This document shows positions 1-7,595 of a stretch of 64,000 nt of DNA, in pieces. Numbering within the stretch: the stretch's first letter is position 1; the number at the start of each line of letters is the position of its first letter. The DNA comes from JAWPMT01 sp965229785 (GTDB lineage: Bacteria; Bacteroidota; Bacteroidia; Cytophagales; Cyclobacteriaceae). Below the pieces are notes generated by a model that was not told the DNA's origin, did not search any database, and was given only the letters and a program-made list of their open reading frames with translations. Location of the stretch: assembly GCA_965229785.1 (NCBI GenBank), contig CBDDJS010000001.1:434001-498000 (forward strand), written 5' to 3'. Made by a program: the position numbers and the translations under genes.

Positions 1-1056
1 CAGCACTGTGAACAGCACGGTAAAAGCGATTGAAAAACGAAGCCATTTTCTGGTTGTAGGTTTTCCAGCATCTAATCGGTCGGATGTATCATTTCCGAGA
101 AGTAGAAAAGCGATCAGGTACCCGGGGGCCTGCCAGTGAAAGTGAAATCCAATACGGGCAAAGGGAGCGATAATTGTAAAAAATGCAATCGGTAAGATCG
201 CCATCCAGAAAAGGAACGATTGTTTTTGATCATTACCAGATTTATAAAATGAGTTAACAAGTGTGATCAAAAGTGGGAACCAAATCCACGGTGCGACCCA
301 GGCCATTTGACCCACTAAGCTTCTGATGAGTCGTGAGAAATCTATTTGATAACCACCCGCTCTTGATCCCTGAAAATTGAAAGAGACCCATTGGTGGTCA
401 GCATTCCAGAGTAATACAGGGAAAAGCATGGCTACCGTAATGACCAATGCCAGATACGGACCCGGATGCCTAAACCATTTTCTCTGTCCTGAATGGATCG
501 CAACAAACAGAAATGTACTTGCCATCAAGAAGAGCGCATGATACTTGCTGAGTGTGGTGAATCCTAATGCTATCCCGGTTAGTATCCACCATTTTAAGGT
601 ATTGCCATTTTCCTTTATTGGAAAGAACACCTGTATTAAGCACCAAACGGTCAGTAACCAAAAGAACATCAGCGGCGCATCCGGCTGGAACCAGGAAGCC
701 ACGGGTATAGTGAATACAAAACTGATATTGAGAAGGATCAAGGCAATGAGACCTGCTTTGGGATGAAACAAGCGTGCTCCGATACGATAAAGGAGGTAGG
801 AGGTGCCTGCAAATAACAATACTGCGGGCAGTCTCAAGGCAAGATTGGAGAGGTCAAAAAGCCTGATGGTGAGACCACTCAGCCAAAAGAACAATGGGGG
901 TTGATCAAAGTAGGATAGCTGCAAAAACTGAGCACCACGCCAATAATAAGATTCACCCACACTAAGTCCCGTGTAGGCAGCAATGTATAATCGAAATAAA
1001 GTGGATAGTCCTGTGATCCAAAGGGCCAGTTGACGCGGGTGGGTGCGTTGCAGCAT
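1..1056 (-). CDS. Partial GT39/ArnT-like membrane glycosyltransferase
   Basis: The reading frame is open from an ATG at 1056 to the window edge (352 codons), so the C-terminus is missing. The protein has a short basic N-terminus and then many hydrophobic segments. After the first membrane segment comes GESYYW, followed by YFDQPPLFFWLS. This is the layout of PMT_2/GT39-type enzymes, which transfer sugars from polyprenyl-phosphate donors to lipids or proteins on the outer face of the inner membrane. The family normally has an Asp-Glu pair in the first external loop (DEAYYW). Here the Asp is Gly and only the Glu remains. The substrate cannot be told from sequence. The gene is divergent from yebC, so it is transcribed alone from this side. 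Confidence 0.75.
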   Translation of the reverse strand, partial: MLQRTHPRQLALWITGLSTLFRLYIAAYTGLSVGESYYWRGAQFLQLSYFDQPPLFFWLSGLTIRLFDLSNLALRLPAVLLFAGTSYLLYRIGARLFHPKAGLIALILLNISFVFTIPVASWFQPDAPLMFFWLLTVWCLIQVFFPIKENGNTLKWWILTGIALGFTTLSKYHALFLMASTFLFVAIHSGQRKWFRHPGPYLALVITVAMLFPVLLWNADHQWVSFNFQGSRAGGYQIDFSRLIRSLVGQMAWVAPWIWFPLLITLVNSFYKSGNDQKQSFLFWMAILPIAFFTIIAPFARIGFHFHWQAPGYLIAFLLLGNDTSDRLDAGKPTTRKWLRFSIAFTVLFTVL

Positions 1057-1236
1057 GACGCAAAAGTAATGTGGGATATGTCCCCTTCAAGGATCGAAGG
1101 AGTGCAATTTCAAACTAGACCTGGCTGTGGGCAGTACGGAGGCCTGGGGGGAAGACGGGACGTATGTGTCAACGGAGAGATGACGATTGTCTCCTAAAAA
1201 GTTGGTAAGAGCTAACGAAAAAAAAGCTAAGCAGGA

Positions 1237-1244
1237 TAAATTTG
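1237..1244 (+). promoter_or_regulatory. Candidate -7 promoter element for yebC
   Basis: TAAATTTG matches the Bacteroidota -7 consensus TAnnTTTG exactly and lies 32 bases upstream of the yebC start codon. I do not see a TTTG -33 element at the usual spacing, so the assignment rests on the -7 match and its position. Confidence 0.4.
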
Positions 1245-1276
1245 AAGTCTTGAACTAAGAACATACGGATTCCAAT

Positions 1277-1987
1277 ATGGGAAGAGCATTTGAATATCGG
1301 CGAGCAGCTAAAGAGAAACGATGGGACAAAATGTCCAAAATATTTCCAAAACTGGCAAAGGCGATCCAGGTAGCAGCGAGAGACGGAGGGGGCGACCCTG
1401 AGATGAACGCTAAGTTGCGTACGGCTATTCAAAACGCCAAGGCGGAGAATATGCCCAAGGACAACATCGATAATGCCATTAAGCGCGCTATTGGTAAGGA
1501 TGCTGAGGACCTTCAGGAAGTTACTTTTGAAGGGAAAGGACCTCATGGCGTGTTGGTTTTCGTGGAATGCACGACGGATAATAATAATCGAACGGTCGCT
1601 AATGTGAAATCATACTTCAGCAAGTCGGGAGGTTCCTTTGTGCCTTCCGGGTCCTTAGAATTCATGTTTAACAGAAAGGCCGTATTTGAGTTTGAGAAAA
1701 CCGATGAGATGGATCTGGAGGAACTGGAACTGGAGCTGATCGATGGAGGTCTGGAGGAAATTGAGGAGAATGATGGTGTGGTCTATGCTTACGCTGACTA
1801 TACCGACTATGGTTCTTTGTCCAAAGCGATAGAGGACAAGGAGATTGAAATCAAGAAATCCGGTTTAAGAAGATATCCTACCACTCCTGTCGAGTTCAGT
1901 GATGAACAAATGGAGGAGATCGAAAAGATGCTGGATAAGATAGAGGAGGACGATGATGTGCAGGCGGTTTATACGAATATTGCTTGA
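1277..1987 (+). CDS. yebC: YebC/PmpR (TACO1) family translation/transcription regulator
   Basis: This is a complete 236-residue member of the YebC/TACO1 family. These cytoplasmic proteins assist ribosomes on difficult sequences such as proline runs, and some members have been described as DNA-binding regulators. The N-terminus MGRAFEYRRAAKEKRWDKMS is the Bacteroidota variant of the family start (others begin MAGHSKWANI). The block ENMPKDNIDNAIKRA and the segment GPHGVLVFVECTTDNNNRT are family hallmarks. The C-terminus is very acidic. The ATG at 1277 is the natural family start. The gene stands alone, with a GGGGGATT hairpin repeat directly behind it. Confidence 0.95.
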   Translation: MGRAFEYRRAAKEKRWDKMSKIFPKLAKAIQVAARDGGGDPEMNAKLRTAIQNAKAENMPKDNIDNAIKRAIGKDAEDLQEVTFEGKGPHGVLVFVECTTDNNNRTVANVKSYFSKSGGSFVPSGSLEFMFNRKAVFEFEKTDEMDLEELELELIDGGLEEIEENDGVVYAYADYTDYGSLSKAIEDKEIEIKKSGLRRYPTTPVEFSDEQMEEIEKMLDKIEEDDDVQAVYTNIA

Positions 1988-1996
1988 GCATTCTCA

Positions 1997-2028
1997 AATC
2001 CCCCTGTCCCCCTTTGGAAAGGGGGATT
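1997..2028. repeat. AATCCCCC...GGGGGATT intergenic palindrome
   Basis: The 8-base ends AATCCCCC (1997-2004) and GGGGGATT (2021-2028) are inverted copies. An inner stem CCCCCTTT/AAAGGGGG overlaps the right arm. The same 8-base ends recur at 26617-26655 with a different interior. The element may act as a terminator behind yebC, although its T-tract is weak (TTAATTT). Confidence 0.7.
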
Positions 2029-2039
2029 AATTTCTAAAG

Positions 2040-2561
2040 ATGGCATTTGACCTTAACCGTACAATAACCATTTTAGAGCAGACTCCTGCTACACTCAAAG
2101 CGTGGTTAAGCAACATGCCAGAAGAACTATTGTATGCCAATGAAGGAGAGGGGACATGGAGCCCGTTTGATATTTTAGGGCATCTGAATCACGGTGAACG
2201 AACCGACTGGGTGCCCCGAACCAAGATCATTCTATTTTCGGACGACAAACACTTTGTGCCTTTTGATCGGTTTGCACAGGAAAAGGCGAGTGCAGGTAAA
2301 TCTATGCCGGATTTACTGGGGGAATTTACAACACTCAGAGCAGCTAACCTGAAGGAACTCCGGTCCTTTGATCTGCAACCTGCAGATTTTGAAAAAACAG
2401 GGATTCATCCACACTTCGGAGAGGTAAAGCTGTCCTGGCACCTCAGCACCTGGTCCACCCATGACCTGGGGCATATCTATCAGATCTCCCGTGTAATGGC
2501 CAAAAAAATGAAGGAAGATTGTGGCCCCTGGGTGGAGTATTTGCGTGTGTTGGGAGAATAG
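2040..2561 (+). CDS. DinB-superfamily metal-binding protein
   Basis: This 173-residue protein is predicted to be a cytoplasmic four-helix-bundle of the DinB/YfiT type, a family that includes metal-dependent thiol transferases and proteins of unknown function. The expected metal ligands are visible: His48 in DILGHLNHGE, then His141 and His145 in THDLGHIYQ, which form the usual one-plus-two histidine pattern. WSPFDILGHL is typical of the family. The substrate is unknown. A decayed copy of its last 40 or so codons lies at 3595-3719, on the far side of the next gene. That copy shows the locus was duplicated at some time. Confidence 0.85.
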   Translation: MAFDLNRTITILEQTPATLKAWLSNMPEELLYANEGEGTWSPFDILGHLNHGERTDWVPRTKIILFSDDKHFVPFDRFAQEKASAGKSMPDLLGEFTTLRAANLKELRSFDLQPADFEKTGIHPHFGEVKLSWHLSTWSTHDLGHIYQISRVMAKKMKEDCGPWVEYLRVLGE

Positions 2562-2768
2562 ACCACTTATGAATTGCATGGATGAGTTTGCTTTTTGAGA
2601 AGAGCAATTCAATCGGCATTTTACTCAAGTGGTAAGGGTAGAATTGAATGAAAATGTCTATCTTTCATTTACAATTCAATAACAATAAACTAAAGTCTAA
2701 GTCCAAAATTTCCAGAGGAATCGTTTAGGTACTTAGCGTAATTTTTTCTTACTCAAAACATCAACATC

Positions 2769-3581
2769 ATGAAGAAACTGCTATTTATTTCGACTTTCTT
2801 ATGTCTCCTGTGTTTCAAATCTATCGGGCAGCTAAGCCCCGGAAGCAATACGAGTATTTATGAAGACTATGTGAATGGCGTAAGAATAAGCTATCCGGGT
2901 TACAATAATGGCTATGTAAGGATCACTTCAGATAGCTGGTTAAATTTTTACACGGACCGACAAAAATTCTACTTTAATAAAGAGGTGACATTTAACAATG
3001 GAATCTCAGCTTATAACAGTAATAATTTTAAACTCACGATGAGCCAGGGTTATGTCCAGTTTACAACGGATTCCTGGTTGAATTTTTGGACTGACAGGAG
3101 TGCATTTTACTTTAATAAGCCCATTATTTCAAATGATGGAACATTCAATACCTACAGCACGAGTGACTTAAAACTACAGACAAATGGTACTACGAGGTTG
3201 ACCATCTTAAACTCATCTGGAAATGTCGGAATAGGAACCGCTACCACAGGAGATCATAGACTTGCTGTTGAAGGTTCCATAGGGGCCAGAGAAGTAACGA
3301 TAGGGACAACCTCCTGGGCGGATTTTGTTTTTGAGAAAGAATATGACTTGTTAACTCTGGAGGAAGTTGAAGCACATATTGAAGAAAAAGGTCATCTTCC
3401 TGAAATTCCAAGCGAAGCGGAAGTAATGGAAGACGGGATCAAAGTTGGTGAGATGAATGCAAAATTACTGCAGAAGATCGAAGAGCTTACGCTTTACCTG
3501 ATCGAACAGAACAAGCACATTCAAGTACAGCAAAACCGCATAGAGCAGTTGGAAAAGAAGGTTTCGGATATTGAAAAGTAA
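2769..3581 (+). CDS. Secreted tail-fibre-like surface protein with C-terminal coiled coil
   Basis: The 270-residue product begins with a signal peptide (residues 1-20, ending SIGQ). Two imperfect repeats follow, each with a [TS]DSWLNF.TDR...FYFNK pattern (DNA about 2915-3000 and 3045-3120). Then comes the GNVGIGT motif common in Bacteroidota proteins built like phage tail fibres. The C-terminus has the segment DFVFEKEYDLLTLEEVEAHI, then HLPEIPS and GEMNAKLLQKIEELTLY, and ends in a coiled coil. This is a widespread ending in the phylum, related in layout to intramolecular-chaperone tails. A role in adhesion or on the cell surface is inferred. It lies between the intact DinB gene and its remnant. 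Confidence 0.7.
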   Translation: MKKLLFISTFLCLLCFKSIGQLSPGSNTSIYEDYVNGVRISYPGYNNGYVRITSDSWLNFYTDRQKFYFNKEVTFNNGISAYNSNNFKLTMSQGYVQFTTDSWLNFWTDRSAFYFNKPIISNDGTFNTYSTSDLKLQTNGTTRLTILNSSGNVGIGTATTGDHRLAVEGSIGAREVTIGTTSWADFVFEKEYDLLTLEEVEAHIEEKGHLPEIPSEAEVMEDGIKVGEMNAKLLQKIEELTLYLIEQNKHIQVQQNRIEQLEKKVSDIEK

Positions 3582-3594
3582 TTTTCATCGGACA

Positions 3595-3719
3595 ATTCAT
3601 CTATTCATGTGGTTTACCTACGAACAAAGACCTATTTGTTAAATCTCCTCATTGATGACAAAACAAATGAAGGAAGCTGTGGTTTCTGGATGAGATATTT
3701 GAGGGTTTTGCCAGCGTAG
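3595..3719 (+). pseudogene. Decayed 3' end of a second DinB-family gene
   Basis: Translation of this stretch aligns with residues 133-173 of the DinB protein encoded at 2040-2561, with about 20 of 41 positions identical. Matches include HL..W.T, IS, M.K.MKE, CG.W and YLRVL before the stop. The copy carries a stop codon at 3640-3642 and a one-base deletion at 3676-3677. Both C-terminal metal-binding histidines are replaced (by Tyr and Pro). It is therefore a dead remnant. It occupies part of the 327-base gap between the two surface-protein genes. I see nothing else in that gap apart from A+T-rich promoter-like sequence at about 3840-3900. Confidence 0.75.
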
Positions 3720-3908
3720 AAAACTTGAGGCAATATTCTCGTTAGATCGTTTCACATTAACAGATGAATATCACATATATAAGTTTCAAGTGGTATGATC
3801 CACTATATTTAACGTTCAAACGATTGCTGCATCAGACAACTAATTCGAAAAAAAATCGAGTTGCAGCTTATTGAAACAACTTTTTTAAAACACTAAAAAA
3901 CAAAACAG

Positions 3909-4553
3909 ATGTTGAAGAATGTATGCTTGAATTTGGTAGGTATAGTATTTGCTATCTATTCACAGGCGCAAGTATTGACCGATGAGATCAAAGTATCTTT
4001 TGGGGAATTGGTACGCCTTCAGTATGAAGGAGCGAACAAGCTAATCGTGGGAGATGATGTCCAAATCATTGGAAATCTCGGAGTGAATAATGCTGATCCT
4101 GAAAAGACGTTGGATGTTTCAGGTAGTGGTCGGATAACTGGTCATTTGAACGCCGGAAGTATTGAGACAGGAGGAGGGTACTGGAAGAGCCAAACTAAAG
4201 TTTGGTCAGGTGGAATAGATAAACAGAATGATTGGAGAACCCTTGTAGACTATGGTCACATTAATCATGCCAGAGCTTTTCGAATATTGGTACGATATTC
4301 CAATAACCATAATCACAATCATAATTACGTAAGTGAGGTGATGGGCATTTGTCGGCATCGTTCTTTTTCAGGGTCGGCCATCAGTGAAGTAGATCGGGTC
4401 AGTACTTATTTAGGAGTAAATGGTGAGATAGCTTCTGCTGGTTATCGCATAGAGTCTGATCCAGCTAGAAACAGTTGTCGCATTGAAGTAAACTTGAATA
4501 TGAGAGGTACAAACCAGACGGCTTTTTATGTCCTCAAGTTGGAGACACTCTAA
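3909..4553 (+). CDS. Secreted protein of unknown function, tail-fibre-like N-terminal half
   Basis: This 214-residue product has a signal peptide (residues about 1-20, ending YSQAQ). The segment GNLGVNNADPEKTLDVSGSG resembles the GNVGIGT...L.V.G units of Bacteroidota surface proteins. The C-terminal half, from about residue 90, holds a run of alternating Asn and His (NNHNHNHN) and a likely beta-sandwich rich in Arg and Ser. I recognise no enzyme motif, and the fold is unknown to me. It follows the DinB remnant just as the 270-residue surface gene follows the intact DinB gene. The two may therefore derive from one duplicated pair that later diverged. Confidence 0.6.
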   Translation: MLKNVCLNLVGIVFAIYSQAQVLTDEIKVSFGELVRLQYEGANKLIVGDDVQIIGNLGVNNADPEKTLDVSGSGRITGHLNAGSIETGGGYWKSQTKVWSGGIDKQNDWRTLVDYGHINHARAFRILVRYSNNHNHNHNYVSEVMGICRHRSFSGSAISEVDRVSTYLGVNGEIASAGYRIESDPARNSCRIEVNLNMRGTNQTAFYVLKLETL

Positions 4554-4577
4554 ACTCAATTGAGAATTTGAGTGAAT

Positions 4578-5288
4578 TCAATACAAGCCCGTGAATTCAA
4601 ATTCTTCCTTCTCTGAATCTCGGACTGCACCATTTTCACACTTCAGCACGCGTGCAGGGAATTTATCTAAAAAGTTGTGGTTGTGTGTAGCCATCAATAC
4701 GGCTGTTCCACTGCGGTTGATTTCTTGAAAAAGTTTGAAAATACCTTCTGCAACTTCAGGGTCGAGGTTCCCGGTAGGCTCATCCGCGAAGAGAATTTGA
4801 GGCTCATTGATCAATGCTCTGGCCACTACAACGCGTTGTTGTTCTCCTCCTGAGAGCTGATGGGGCATTTTATTGCTGATGGCCCCCAGGCCAACACGCA
4901 TTAAAACCTCTGCCATTCGTGATTTCATTTTGGCTTTGTCTTTCCAACCAGTGGCACGCATGACAAATTCGAGATTTTCAGCTACCGTACGGTCAAAAAA
5001 CAGTTCGAAATCCTGAAAAATGATGCCGATTTTTCTTCGCAGAAAAGGAATTTCTTTGGGTTTTATTTTTTGAATGCCATATCCTGCAACCTCTATTTCG
5101 CCATTCTTAAAGGCCAGATCTGCGTAGAAGGTTTTGAGAAGAGAAGACTTTCCACTACCCGTTCGTCCGATAAGATAGACAAACTCGCCTTTACCGATTT
5201 CAAAAGAAATGTCCGTCAGTACCGGATAACCTTCTTGTAAAATGCTGGCGTCGGATACTTTAAGAACGGGCTCTTCTGAAAAAGACAT
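4578..5288 (-). CDS. ftsE: FtsE-like cell-division ABC ATPase
   Basis: This is a 236-residue ABC ATPase. Walker A is GRTGSGKSS (41-49), the Q-loop is FQD (Gln92), the signature is LSGGEQQ (145-151), Walker B is ILFADEP (165-171) and the H-loop is ATH (His202). Length and motif spacing fit FtsE, which works with FtsX at the division site to activate peptidoglycan hydrolases. No ftsX is adjacent. In many Bacteroidota ftsE and ftsX are separate, so this does not argue against the call. A LolD-type ATPase is the main alternative. The start codon follows the 76-residue gene upstream by two bases, which implies co-transcription. Confidence 0.8.
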   Translation of the reverse strand: MSFSEEPVLKVSDASILQEGYPVLTDISFEIGKGEFVYLIGRTGSGKSSLLKTFYADLAFKNGEIEVAGYGIQKIKPKEIPFLRRKIGIIFQDFELFFDRTVAENLEFVMRATGWKDKAKMKSRMAEVLMRVGLGAISNKMPHQLSGGEQQRVVVARALINEPQILFADEPTGNLDPEVAEGIFKLFQEINRSGTAVLMATHNHNFLDKFPARVLKCENGAVRDSEKEEFEFTGLY

Positions 5289-5290
5289 GA

Positions 5291-5521
5291 TTATATTTCT
5301 AGCTTTTGGAGTTTGCCATATGAAAGTGATTCAATGATCTCTTTCAGGGCTTCTTCTTTTCCTTCCAGGCCGTATTTTTCCAATTTCTTTAACGGCCTGT
5401 CAGCCCGAAAATAAGCAATCAGCACAAAATTGTCGTCGCGTAACTGGATATAATCAGGGATTTTGGCTTTCCCTTTCACCTTAATGATGTACATACTTTG
5501 TGATAGCGTCTCTTCCATCAA
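5291..5521 (-). CDS. Small conserved-looking protein upstream of ftsE
   Basis: This 76-residue protein has no signal peptide or membrane segment. It begins with a short polar stretch, then alternates strands and helices (YIIKVKGKAKIPDYIQLRD, FVLIAYFRADRPL), and ends in a helix with SYGKLQKLEI. I recognise no family. Two bases separate it from ftsE downstream and 13 from the aldolase gene upstream, so the three are probably one transcription unit (aldolase, this gene, ftsE). Confidence 0.65.
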   Translation of the reverse strand: MMEETLSQSMYIIKVKGKAKIPDYIQLRDDNFVLIAYFRADRPLKKLEKYGLEGKEEALKEIIESLSYGKLQKLEI

Positions 5522-5534
5522 CTAAGCATGTCTA

Positions 5535-6191
5535 TCATTGGTTACCTTTTTTGTAATCTGCGAGGAATTTTTCCAATCCGATATCGGTCAATGGGTGTTT
5601 CAAAAGACCGGTGATCACGCTGAGCGGACAAGTCACTACATCTGCGCCAACTTCCGCACATTGGATAAGGTGCATCGTGTGTCGTACGGAGGCAGCAAGT
5701 ACTTCCGTCTCGAATCCAAAGGTGTCGTAAATATGGACGATCTGATCGATCAGGTCCATTCCGTCAAAGCTGATATCGTCCAATCTTCCGATAAAAGGAG
5801 AGACGAAACTCGCTCCGGCTTTTGCCGCCAGAATAGCCTGGCCAGCACTGAAAACCAAAGTACAGTTGGTTCTGATTCCTTCAGAGGTAAGCGCCTTGAT
5901 GGTTTTTACACCGTCTTTGATCATCGGCACTTTTACTACAATCTTATCATCAATCTTAGCCAGTTCTCTTCCCTCAGCCAACATTTTGTCGAATTCGGTA
6001 GAAATGACTTCAGCACTTACATTGTCATCAACAATGTCGCAAATGGCCTTGTAATGATTTAGGATATTTGCTTCTCCCGTAATTCCTTCTTTGGCCATCA
6101 ACGAAGGATTGGTGGTTACACCATCAAGTACACCAAGATCATAAGCTTCCTGAATGTCGTTAAGGTTAGCCGTGTCGATGAAGAATTTCAT
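5535..6191 (-). CDS. fsa: Transaldolase-like fructose-6-phosphate aldolase
   Basis: The 218-residue product is a short class I aldolase of the TalC/FSA/MipB type. It starts MKFFIDTANLNDI and has GVTTNPSLM, the Schiff-base lysine in IVVKVPM (Lys87), TLVFSAGQAILAAKAGASFVSPFIGRLDD and ADVVTCP. Such enzymes act as transaldolase in the pentose-phosphate pathway or cleave fructose-6-phosphate. Sequence alone does not separate the two. An upstream in-frame ATG at 6251 exists, but it would place 20 codons inside the SRP RNA and add residues unlike any family member. The start at 6191 is therefore used. Confidence 0.9.
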   Translation of the reverse strand: MKFFIDTANLNDIQEAYDLGVLDGVTTNPSLMAKEGITGEANILNHYKAICDIVDDNVSAEVISTEFDKMLAEGRELAKIDDKIVVKVPMIKDGVKTIKALTSEGIRTNCTLVFSAGQAILAAKAGASFVSPFIGRLDDISFDGMDLIDQIVHIYDTFGFETEVLAASVRHTMHLIQCAEVGADVVTCPLSVITGLLKHPLTDIGLEKFLADYKKGNQ

Positions 6192-6225
6192 GCGTATATG
6201 ATTAAGATTGGTTGGAATAAAAAAA

Positions 6226-6317
6226 GGCAAACGAGATATCGCACCGCTCAACCACTTACCCTTGCTTCCTTCCAGACCTGGGGGAGTTCAGCAGGAGCTG
6301 GTCGTATCCGTTTGCCG
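6226..6317 (-). ncRNA. ffs: Signal recognition particle RNA (4.5S/ffs)
   Basis: Read on the minus strand, the stretch contains CAGGTCTGGAAGGAAGCA. This is the conserved apical hairpin of bacterial SRP RNA with the GGAA tetraloop and the asymmetric internal loop. The ends GGCAAACG (6310-6317) and CGTTTGCC (6226-6233) pair perfectly, closing the molecule as one long hairpin of about 92 bases. A run of seven T on the minus strand (6219-6225) follows and gives a plausible rho-independent end. The RNA binds Ffh and targets membrane proteins to the Sec machinery. Exact ends are estimated from the closing stem. Confidence 0.9.
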
Positions 6318-6363
6318 AGGCGCAAAGGTAAACTGATTTGGCATTTCTGAAATAAAAATGCGA

Positions 6364-6534
6364 TCAAAGTTCATCTAATGATCGGAATTCTTCGGATTGC
6401 ACACCAATAAAGTCGAATTCATCTTCTATATCGGACAATTCCTCATCTTCATTGAAGTAAGAGTGATCCAGTACATCGTCCAATTCCAGCAATTCTTCTT
6501 CAAGATTTTCGATTTCGTTTTCGATCATAACCAT
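6364..6534 (-). CDS. 56-residue highly acidic small protein
   Basis: An ATG at 6534 opens a 56-codon frame ending at TGA 6364-6366. The peptide starts MVMIENEIENLEEELLELDD and is made mostly of Glu, Asp, Leu and Ile. It has no Lys at all, a single Arg and no membrane segment. The regular codon pattern and heptad-like leucines at the N-terminus suggest a genuine small coiled-coil or intrinsically acidic protein rather than chance. It could mimic nucleic acid or act as a binding partner. That is inference, and I recognise no family. It lies just upstream of the SRP RNA on the same strand. Confidence 0.5.
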   Translation of the reverse strand: MVMIENEIENLEEELLELDDVLDHSYFNEDEELSDIEDEFDFIGVQSEEFRSLDEL

Positions 6535-6719
6535 CGTATTTCCAGGTAATAGTACGAGATCCTGTAAGGAATAATCACCCGTTCAGATTAAGGATTAATG
6601 AAGGAATTGTTGAGTGACAAATAAGAAGGTCATATCGTAACAACAAAAGAGAAATATTCTGTCAACGGTACCGGTTTGCAGCAACAATTGAGGCAACTTT
6701 GGCCTTCAATTTTTAGCAA

Positions 6720-7595
6720 TTGGGCAAAGCAAAGCATACCTTATTACCTATCCTGGAATTTAATTTCGCCATGGTCCTAATGGGTACTTCAGGGGCATTT
6801 GGAAGGTATATTGATCTGCCGGCGGAACTTTCAGTGGCCATCAGATGCTTGTTAGCTGCGCTTTTCCTGGGTTTATTCATTGTGGTAAGAGGTATTTCTT
6901 TTCGTTTGAATTCCCGGAAAGACGTTTTCAACCTGATCTTCATTTCTATTTTGGTTCTTTTTCACTGGACCACCTATTTCATTTCCTTGCAAAAATCGAC
7001 GGTGGCCATTGCCATGCTCTCACTATTCACTTATCCCATCTTCACCACTTTTCTTGAACCACTCTTTTATAAGACGAAACTTCAGCCAATCCATATCCTG
7101 TTAGCTTTTCTTACCTTGATTGGCATTGCTTTGCTAGCCCCATCTTTTGATCTTGAAAATCAATACCTGCAAGGAATACTATGGGGGCTGGCCAGCGCCG
7201 TTGGCTATTCGTGCCGGAATTTGTTTTTGAAAAAACATGTAGGGGTTTATTCAGGAATGACCCTGATGTTCTACCAGTTGCTATTTGCGGGTATGATCTT
7301 TTCGCCATTACTGTTCCTTTATGATATGGCTCCCGCGTTCGATCAATGGATTCCTTTAATGGGGCTGAGTCTAATCACTACAGCGATCGGTCATACGATG
7401 TTTGTTTTTGCCTTGAGACATTTCACTGTTACCTCAATGAGCATCATGAGTACTATACAGCCTATTTATGGAATCCTCATCGGAATTATATTTTTAGGAG
7501 AAATTCCAGGGCTCAGGGCAGTAGCGGGAGGTGCTTTGATATTGATGACTGTCGTGATCGAATCAGCGCGCAGCGCCAGAAGGCAAAAAACTTAG
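6720..7595 (+). CDS. EamA/DMT-superfamily transporter
   Basis: This 291-residue protein has about ten hydrophobic helices arranged as two EamA repeats. The second repeat starts near GILWGLASAVGYSCRNLFLKK and ends with PIYGILIGIIFLGEIPG, the conserved end of EamA domains. Members export metabolites such as amino acids or purines, and the substrate is not predictable. The start is taken as TTG at 6720 because the first helix (ILEFNFAMVLMGTSGAFGRY) would be cut by the next ATG at 6771. The 3' end overlaps the sensor kinase gene by four bases, tail to tail. Confidence 0.8.
   Translation: MGKAKHTLLPILEFNFAMVLMGTSGAFGRYIDLPAELSVAIRCLLAALFLGLFIVVRGISFRLNSRKDVFNLIFISILVLFHWTTYFISLQKSTVAIAMLSLFTYPIFTTFLEPLFYKTKLQPIHILLAFLTLIGIALLAPSFDLENQYLQGILWGLASAVGYSCRNLFLKKHVGVYSGMTLMFYQLLFAGMIFSPLLFLYDMAPAFDQWIPLMGLSLITTAIGHTMFVFALRHFTVTSMSIMSTIQPIYGILIGIIFLGEIPGLRAVAGGALILMTVVIESARSARRQKT

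Noticed and set aside
3595..3719. Expressed small protein
   Set aside because: The frame is broken by a stop and a one-base deletion relative to the intact DinB gene.
5538..6062. 174-codon plus-strand frame opposite the aldolase gene
   Set aside because: It is the complement of a clear aldolase coding frame.
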